Shown here piece after piece: positions 59,002 to 64,000 of a stretch of 64,000 nucleotides of DNA. Source of the DNA: CAVSRC01 sp963750065 (lineage in GTDB: Bacteria; Pseudomonadota; Alphaproteobacteria; Rhizobiales; Kaistiaceae); NCBI GenBank assembly GCA_963750065.1, contig CAVVPK010000012.1, forward strand, positions 124,001-188,000, given 5' to 3'. The position numbers and the translations under genes were made by a program. Each line of letters opens with the position of its first letter. Positions within the stretch are counted from its first letter, which is position 1. The notes under the pieces are model-generated. The model made no database searches, was not told the DNA's origin, and worked only from the letters and a program-made list of their open reading frames with translations.

Positions 59002-60565
59002 AGGCCGCCACCATTGCCTCAGCGCGCCGGCCGATCTGCTCGGCGCTCGATCCCGGCTTGTAGAGGTTCGAGCCGAGACCGAAGCCGGTCACGCCCGCCT
59101 TGCGGTAGGCCGCGATATTGGCCGCATCGACGCCGCCGACCGCGAGCAGCGGCATCGTCTTCGGCAGGACCACGCCGATCGCCTTGATGCCCTCGGGACC
59201 GAGCAGGTTGGCCGGGAAGAACTTGAGCCCGTCGGCGCATGCGGCTGTTGCCGCCAGCGCCTCGGTCGCGGTGAACACGCCGGGAAAGGAGCCGAGCCCC
59301 GCCGTCTTGGTCCGGCCGATGACCTCGCGGTCGATGTTGGGCGAGACGATGAATTGGCCGCCGGCCGCCGCGACCGCGTCCACCTCGCCGACGGTGAGCA
59401 CGGTTCCCGCGCCGACCCAGGCGCGACCGTCGGCCGCTCGCGACATGATGCGGATGCTTGAGAGCGGATCGGGCGAATTGAGCGGCACCTCGATCAGCGT
59501 GATGCCGGCGGCGATCAGCGCCTCCAGCGCCGCCGCTGCATCCTTGGGTTCGATGCCGCGCAGGATGGCGATCAGCGGCCGCTGGCTGTGGAAGACGTCG
59601 CTCATGAAGCGCTCCGGAGGGCGGAAGGAAGGAAGGAAATCGATGGCGCGGGCAAGGTGGACGAGGCCGGCCAGCGCCATTGCGTCGCCGTCAAGCACGT
59701 GCGCCTCGTGGCCGGCGATGGCCAGCGCCTGCGCATAGGCGCGGCCGAGCGACGGCGAACCGACGATGCGGAGCGCCACTCCCGGGTTCAGCCGTCCGCT
59801 CGCCTCGGCGGCAGCGATCTCGCCGCCGATGATGAGGCCCGAGAGATAGGCGAGATTATCGTCCGGACGCACGTCGGCGATGAGCGCCCGCGCCCTGACC
59901 GAGAACAGCGCCGCCAGGAAGGGCAGGCCCTCGCCGACGGTGCGCCGCACCCCCAATGCGAAATCGGGCGAGGCGGTGAGATCGTCGCCGCCGCCTTGCG
60001 CCACCGAATGGCGCAGGAACGATTTGTGGGCGATGAGGTCGAACAGCTCGCCTGTCATCACGGTCTGGAAATCGTGGATGGTGCCGCCGGCGACGGTGAC
60101 CCACTTGGAGTGCGTTCCGGGCATGACGGCGGTGCCGTCGAAATCCGCTTCGCCGTCGATGAGGCCGACGATCTGCGTTTCCTCGCCGCGCATCACGTCG
60201 CCGTCGCGCGATGGGCTTGTCAGCATGACGCCGGGCACGATGGCGATCGGCCGGCCGCTTGCCGAGGAGAAGCGCACGATTGCCTGGACAAGGGCATCGG
60301 TCGCCGCCGGGCAGGGGAGATAGGCGGCCTCGCGCCAGCCCTGCCGGCTGCCGATCATGCCGGCCATGATCGCCGGAACCTTGGGCCAACCCGCGGTGAG
60401 ACGCGCGAAGGCAGGCTCGTGCTCGCCTTGCGTGAGCGTGGCGATGCCATCGTCGCTCCTGGCCTCGGCGAGCACGGCTCCGGCGCCGTCGGTGAGCCGG
60501 GCGCGCACATGGCTCGTTCCCCAGTCGACGGCGATCAACGCGCCGGCGGAAAAATCATCGCCCAT
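58985..60565 (-). CDS. Fused 2-dehydro-3-deoxygalactonokinase and 2-dehydro-3-deoxy-6-phosphogalactonate aldolase (DgoK-DgoA)
   Basis: 526 residues from ATG 60565. Residues 1 to about 305 are DgoK: ALIAVDWGTSHVRARL, AGMIGSRQGWREAAYLPCP, MRGEETQIVGLI, VMPGTHSKWVTV, LAYLSGLIIGGEI. From about 320 a KDPGal aldolase: LIAILRGIEPKDAAAALEAL, catalytic Glu in TLIEVPLNSPDP, GAGTVLTV, Schiff-base Lys in DGLKFFPANLLGP, GVDAANIAAYRKAGV. The pair phosphorylates and splits 2-keto-3-deoxygalactonate to pyruvate and glyceraldehyde 3-phosphate (De Ley-Doudoroff route). Usually two genes. A (TTCC)4 run and an internal ATG at 59605 with a Shine-Dalgarno GGAG lie at the junction. Confidence 0.88.
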   Translation of the reverse strand: MGDDFSAGALIAVDWGTSHVRARLTDGAGAVLAEARSDDGIATLTQGEHEPAFARLTAGWPKVPAIMAGMIGSRQGWREAAYLPCPAATDALVQAIVRFSSASGRPIAIVPGVMLTSPSRDGDVMRGEETQIVGLIDGEADFDGTAVMPGTHSKWVTVAGGTIHDFQTVMTGELFDLIAHKSFLRHSVAQGGGDDLTASPDFALGVRRTVGEGLPFLAALFSVRARALIADVRPDDNLAYLSGLIIGGEIAAAEASGRLNPGVALRIVGSPSLGRAYAQALAIAGHEAHVLDGDAMALAGLVHLARAIDFLPSFRPPERFMSDVFHSQRPLIAILRGIEPKDAAAALEALIAAGITLIEVPLNSPDPLSSIRIMSRAADGRAWVGAGTVLTVGEVDAVAAAGGQFIVSPNIDREVIGRTKTAGLGSFPGVFTATEALAATAACADGLKFFPANLLGPEGIKAIGVVLPKTMPLLAVGGVDAANIAAYRKAGVTGFGLGSNLYKPGSSAEQIGRRAEAMVAAYDAAG

Positions 60566-60597
60566 GGGCGGCTGTGTCCCGCAAGCACCGTTTGGCG

Positions 60598-61626
60598 TCA
60601 AGACGGCGCCGGTCCGGTCGAGGCGCGGATCACCAGCTCGACCGGCCACAATTCATGCACCGTCTCCGGCGCCCGCCCACGGAGAAGATCGATCAGCATC
60701 TCGGCCACCCGCGTCCCCGCCGCCCGAATCGGCGAGCGCATCGTGGTCAGCGGCGGCACCATGCGGTCGGCGTTGAGGAACGGGAACACGTCGTCATGGG
60801 CGATCAGCGACACGTCCCGGCCAAGCGCCAGTCCGGCGGAGCGAATGACGCGCAGGCAGCCGAAGGCAAGCATCATCGACGACACGAGAAAGGCGGTCGG
60901 TCGCGGCTCTTCGGCGAAGAAGCGCTCGGCCAGGCGGTATCCGACCTCGTCGGTCATCGGCCCCTCGCCGATCAGCCGCTCGTCGGGCGTCAGTCCGCGC
61001 TCGGCCAGTGCCCTGCGGAAGCCCTGCTCGCGATGCACGGCGAAAGTGAAGCGCAAGCTGCCGTTGATGAGCGCGATTCGCCTGTGGCCGAGGTCGAGCA
61101 GGTGGTTGGTAGCCTGATAGAAGGCGCGCTCGTTGTCGATGTCGACCCAGGCATAGGGTGTGCGGCTTATGGTGCGTCCGTGGACCACGAAGGGATGGCC
61201 GAGTTCGCTCAAAAGGGCCACGCGCTCGTCTTCGACCAGCGGTCCCGACAGGATGAGCGCGTCGACCCGGTTGCCGGCGACGATCCGGCGATAGGTGGCG
61301 GTTTCGTCGCCGCCGCGCGACGGACTGAGCACAATGTCCATCTCGTCCTCGACCAGCCTTTCGCCGACCCCGGCCAGGAACTCGACGAAATGCGGATCGA
61401 CAAGAAGGTTGCGGTCGGTGGGCAGCACCGCACCGATGGCGCCGGCGCGCCCGGTAGCCAGCCGGCGGGCACTGGGATTGGGCCGATAGTGGAAGCGCTG
61501 GGCGGCTTCGAGCACACGCTGCCGTGTCGCCGCGCTCACTTCCGGATACCCGTTGAGCGCCCGGCTGACAGTCGTCTGCGACAGGCCGAGGTGATCGGCC
61601 AGATCTTTGAGCCTCATATTTTGCAT
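60598..61626 (-). CDS. LacI-family regulator (AglR-like)
   Basis: 342 residues. HTH MRLKDLADHLGLSQTTVSRAL, hinge PNPSARRLATGRAGAIGAVLP, then the effector domain (FLAGVGERLVEDEMDIVLSPSR, VDALILSGPLVEDERVALL, PFVVHGRT, DNERAFYQATNHLLDLGHRRIALI, RDVSLIAHDDVFPFLN, TTMRSPIRAAGTRVAEML). Between the galactonate operon and divergent aglE; its start is 18 bp from one AAAGCGCTTT palindrome, and another lies 150 bp upstream of aglE. Probably controls both sets in response to a disaccharide or sugar acid. Confidence 0.87.
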   Translation of the reverse strand: MQNMRLKDLADHLGLSQTTVSRALNGYPEVSAATRQRVLEAAQRFHYRPNPSARRLATGRAGAIGAVLPTDRNLLVDPHFVEFLAGVGERLVEDEMDIVLSPSRGGDETATYRRIVAGNRVDALILSGPLVEDERVALLSELGHPFVVHGRTISRTPYAWVDIDNERAFYQATNHLLDLGHRRIALINGSLRFTFAVHREQGFRRALAERGLTPDERLIGEGPMTDEVGYRLAERFFAEEPRPTAFLVSSMMLAFGCLRVIRSAGLALGRDVSLIAHDDVFPFLNADRMVPPLTTMRSPIRAAGTRVAEMLIDLLRGRAPETVHELWPVELVIRASTGPAPS

Positions 61627-61644
61627 GCGCCTCCGGGGCGATTC

Positions 61645-61654
61645 AAAGCGCTTT
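61645..61654. promoter_or_regulatory. LacI-type operator 1, AAAGCGCTTT
   Basis: Perfect 10-bp palindrome of the classical LacI/GalR core, 18 bp upstream of the regulator's own start. Position fits autoregulation. Confidence 0.65.
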
Positions 61655-61850
61655 CGGAAACGCGACGCAAGCCACAGCCCAAAAGTGCAGCGAGCCGGCG
61701 TTTTTCAGCCCTGCGATGGACAGGCAGCCGGCGGCAATGCGAAAATGCCGCGTCCGGTTCGCGGGCAGGCGGTATCCCGGCAGAATCGCGAAACCCGGCC
61801 CGGCCGATCGGGTCGCTTGACGGCTTCGACGCCATCGAACATGATGGTCC

Positions 61851-61860
61851 AAAGCGCTTT
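61851..61860. promoter_or_regulatory. LacI-type operator 2, AAAGCGCTTT
   Basis: Second copy of the same palindrome, 206 bp centre to centre from copy 1 and 147 bp upstream of aglE. The pair could be bridged by a tetrameric repressor, forming a DNA loop across the divergent promoters. Confidence 0.65.
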
Positions 61861-61870
61861 GGGCGCAGAG

Positions 61871-61884
61871 TTGATTTGCGTCAA
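61871..61884. promoter_or_regulatory. FNR/FixK-like box
   Basis: TTGATTTGCGTCAA fits TTGAT-N4-RTCAA, the FNR/FixK box, directly after operator 2 and 124 bp upstream of aglE. A chance match is possible. Confidence 0.3.
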
Positions 61885-62007
61885 CCTGCAACCCGGGGCT
61901 TCATGGGAGGTAGTCTGTACGATGCAATGGCCGCAGGTGGCCTGCGCATCACCTGAGGCACATCACCCACTTCATCACCAAACTTGCTTCAAGGGAGGGT
62001 TCCTAAG

Positions 62008-63375
62008 ATGAAACTACGCCATGCCTTGTTAGGCGCTGCTGCGTTCCTGGCACTGTCCGTCGGGTCAGCCGCTGCCGCCGATCTGGCTGTCCCGATCGAC
62101 AGCAATCCGGCCTTCAACTGGAAGAGCTACCACGACTTCGCCGCCGCGCATCAGGATCTGAAGGGCCAGACCCTTTCGATCTTCAGCCCGTGGCTGACGG
62201 CCGACGAGGTCGGCTTCAAGAAGGTGCTCGCCTATTTCGAGGCGGCGACCGGCGCCACTATCCAGCACACCGGTTCCGATTCGTTCGAGCAGCAGATCGT
62301 CATCGATACCCAGGCCGGCAGCCCGGCCAACATTTCGGTGTTCCCGCAGCCCGGCCTAGCCGCCAACATCGCCGCGAAGGGCTATCTCAGCCCGCTTGGC
62401 GACGGCGTTAAGAGCTGGCTGCTGAAGAACTACGCGGCCGGCCAGTCCTGGGCCGACCTGTCGACCTACGCGGACCAGAACGGCAAGAAGCAGCTCTTCG
62501 CCTTCCCGTGGAAAGCAGACCTGAAGAGCCTCGTCTGGTACGTGCCGGCAAACTTCAAGGAAGCCGGCTACAAGATCCCCAAGACGATGGAAGAGCTGAA
62601 GGCGCTGACCGAGCAGATCGTCAAGGACGGCGGCACGCCATGGTGCATCGGCATCGGCTCGCAGGCGGCGACAGGCTGGCCGGCGACCGACTGGGTCGAG
62701 GACATCATGCTGCGCCAGAACCCGCCGGACGTCTATGACGGCTGGGTCAACAACACCGTCAAGTTCAACGACCCGCGCGTGATCAAGGCGATCGACGAGT
62801 TCGGCTGGTTCGCCAAGAACGACAAGTTCGTCGACGGCGGCGCAGCGGCAGTCTCTTCGACTGACTTCCGCGACGCCCCCAAGGGCCTCTTCACCTCGCC
62901 GCCGCGTTGCTACATGATGCACATGGCGTCGTTCATTCCGGCCTTCTTCCCGAAGGACGTCAAGCTCGGCACGGACGCGAACTTCTTCTACTTCCCGCCC
63001 TATGCCAGCGAGCCGAAGCTCGGCAACCCGGTCGAGGGTGCCGGCACACTGTTCGCCATCACCAAGGACTCGCCGGCGGCGCGCGCCTTCATCGACTTCC
63101 TGGAGACGCCAATCGCTTCCGAGATCGCGATGAACCAGTGGAACTTCTTCACCCCGTCCACGCTGGTCAACACGGATGTCTATCCGAACGACACGCTGAA
63201 GGGTGAGAACAAGATCATCCAGGACGCCACCACGTTCCGCTTCGACGCGTCGGACCTGATGCCCGGCAAGATCGGCGCCGGTTCGTTCTGGAAGGGCATG
63301 GTCAACTACGTGGGCGGCGAGTCCGCCAAGTCCGTGGCCGACCAGATCCAGAAGGACTGGGACGCGCTCAAGTAA
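62008..63375 (+). CDS. aglE: ABC importer substrate-binding protein, AglE-type (alpha-glucoside/galactoside family)
   Basis: 455 residues from ATG 62008, with AAGGGAGG upstream. Sec signal peptide LRHALLGAAAFLALSVGSAAA. Sugar-binding family 1 domain: GQTLSIFSPWLTADEVGFKKVL, SDSFEQQIVIDTQAGSPANISVFPQPGL, LFAFPWKADLKSLVWYVPANFKEAGY, GWPATDWVEDIMLRQNPPDVYD, YFPPYASEPKLGNPVEGAGTLFAI. Matches AglE in having long aromatic-rich segments. Binds an alpha-glucoside or related oligosaccharide. Because the neighbouring regulator and galactonate genes go with it, a galactoside is possible. Confidence 0.85.
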   Translation: MKLRHALLGAAAFLALSVGSAAAADLAVPIDSNPAFNWKSYHDFAAAHQDLKGQTLSIFSPWLTADEVGFKKVLAYFEAATGATIQHTGSDSFEQQIVIDTQAGSPANISVFPQPGLAANIAAKGYLSPLGDGVKSWLLKNYAAGQSWADLSTYADQNGKKQLFAFPWKADLKSLVWYVPANFKEAGYKIPKTMEELKALTEQIVKDGGTPWCIGIGSQAATGWPATDWVEDIMLRQNPPDVYDGWVNNTVKFNDPRVIKAIDEFGWFAKNDKFVDGGAAAVSSTDFRDAPKGLFTSPPRCYMMHMASFIPAFFPKDVKLGTDANFFYFPPYASEPKLGNPVEGAGTLFAITKDSPAARAFIDFLETPIASEIAMNQWNFFTPSTLVNTDVYPNDTLKGENKIIQDATTFRFDASDLMPGKIGAGSFWKGMVNYVGGESAKSVADQIQKDWDALK

Positions 63376-63411
63376 GTGGTGCACCACGTTTTGCACTGAC
63401 TTGATCAAGCA

Positions 63412-63441
63412 GCAGGTTCCGGGGTCATCCCCGGGACCTGC
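63412..63441 (+). other. Hairpin between the binding-protein and permease genes
   Basis: 13-bp stem GCAGGTTCCGGGG / CCCCGGGACCTGC (one G-U pair), loop TCAT, 36 bp after aglE and 114 bp before aglF. Similar structures follow every binding-protein gene in this window. Confidence 0.7.
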
Positions 63442-63555
63442 ACGCAAAGGCGGATAGCGACGCGGGGTCGCGCTAGTTGTGCCGCCCGGACTTTGCCGGT
63501 AGCCTGACCACAACAACAACTGGCGCCGCGCCATCCTCGGCGGGGGGGGAACAGA

Positions 63556-64000
63556 ATGGGGCAGCTGTTTAGCGCACTCATCACGGTCGTTATCGGCGCC
63601 GGGCTTGCGGCAGCCTACTTCTACGCCGCCAACAAGATTCTCGATCTCATCTGGCCGCCGCGCGGCCCTGCCAAACAGGCGGCGCACAACCAGAAGATCT
63701 CGGCCACCATTCGGCCCTGGCTGTTCCTCGGTCCGGCAATCTTCTTCCTCGGCCTCTATCTCGTCTATCCGGCCATAAACTCGTTGCGGCTGAGCCTGTT
63801 CGGCCGCAGCGGCGTGCAATTCGTTGGCCTTAGCAACTACGTCTGGGCCATCAACGACCAGCAGTTCCAACAGTCGGTCGTCAACAACATCCAGTGGCTG
63901 ATCGTGGTGCCGGCCGCGAGCACCTTTATCGGTTTGGTGATTGCCTATCTCACCGACCGCATCTGGTGGGGCAACATCGCCAAGAGCATGGTCTTCATGC
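63556..64000 (+). CDS. aglF: ABC importer permease, AglF type, 5' part
   Basis: Partial gene running off the right edge; 148 codons seen. ATG 63556 is preceded by a G-rich ribosome-binding region GGGGGGGGAACAGA. The translation (MGQLFSALITVVIGAGLAAAY, then WPPRGPAK, RPWLFLGPAIFFLGLYLVYP, LRLSLFGRSGVQFVGLSNYVW, NNIQWLIVVPAASTFIGLVIAYLTDR) is the start of a MalF/AglF-type permease with two spans visible. Inner-membrane partner of AglE; the rest (aglG, aglK) should follow beyond the window. Confidence 0.83.
   Translation, partial: MGQLFSALITVVIGAGLAAAYFYAANKILDLIWPPRGPAKQAAHNQKISATIRPWLFLGPAIFFLGLYLVYPAINSLRLSLFGRSGVQFVGLSNYVWAINDQQFQQSVVNNIQWLIVVPAASTFIGLVIAYLTDRIWWGNIAKSMVFM

Overview
The window is GC-rich (roughly two thirds G+C by eye), tightly packed DNA from an alphaproteobacterium, most likely of the order Hyphomicrobiales (Rhizobiales). 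The evidence is the abundance of ABC uptake systems, a hydroxycinnamate (cou-type) locus, a urt urea transporter, alpha-glucoside-type agl genes, transporter-linked histidine kinases, and GC-rich intergenic palindromes. I found no rRNA, tRNA, CRISPR array, phage gene or insertion sequence. It looks like ordinary chromosome or chromid with an emphasis on scavenging plant-derived compounds.

Layout. (1) 1-8529: a phenylpropanoid locus. It holds the start of a feruloyl/coumaroyl-CoA synthetase, an enoyl-CoA hydratase/lyase, a MarR regulator, an amidohydrolase and a five-gene HAAT-type ABC importer. A DedA gene pair is wedged between two direct copies of a probable MarR operator. (2) 8624-17154 (minus): a hexitol/ketohexose catabolic operon with a LacI regulator, a polyol dehydrogenase, a PfkB kinase, an Fe-dependent alcohol dehydrogenase, an Frc/Rbs-type ABC importer whose permease is interrupted, and a PF08013 protein best read as tagatose-6-phosphate 4-epimerase. 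(3) 17325-22012: a SorC regulator divergent from an unusual, compact acetoin-dehydrogenase-like set (fused E1 alpha-beta, stand-alone lipoyl protein, alpha/beta-hydrolase E2). (4) 22125-25790: a DUF1127 peptide, prfC, a 1-kb repeat-rich gap and a haloacid dehalogenase. (5) 25794-36063: an SSF-transporter/histidine kinase, a small membrane protein, a single-domain response regulator and an XRE/DUF2083 regulator with a HisKA-like region. These are divergent from another HAAT ABC importer with a permease-ATPase fusion. (6) 36166-47804: hemerythrin, gnd, an NAD(P)-dependent epimerase, an alpha-2-macroglobulin and pbpC. (7) 47815-58070: a LuxR-type response regulator and an NCS1-transporter/hybrid kinase, divergent from urtABCDE. 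(8) 58076-64000: an Ivy-type lysozyme inhibitor, a GNAT protein, a DgoK-DgoA fusion, a LacI regulator, and the start of an aglEF transporter.

Themes. All five substrate-binding-protein genes are followed by a strong GC hairpin before the next gene of their transport operon, which probably sets a high binding-protein to permease ratio. Several regulators have clear palindromic candidate operators beside them. Three otherwise complete genes carry single disruptions (12217, 35722, 48425). This is either sequence error or recent decay and should be checked against reads. The most unusual candidates are the SSF-kinase/RR/XRE-HisKA module, the NCS1-kinase with a Cys-rich linker next to urt, and the split acetoin-dehydrogenase-like cluster.
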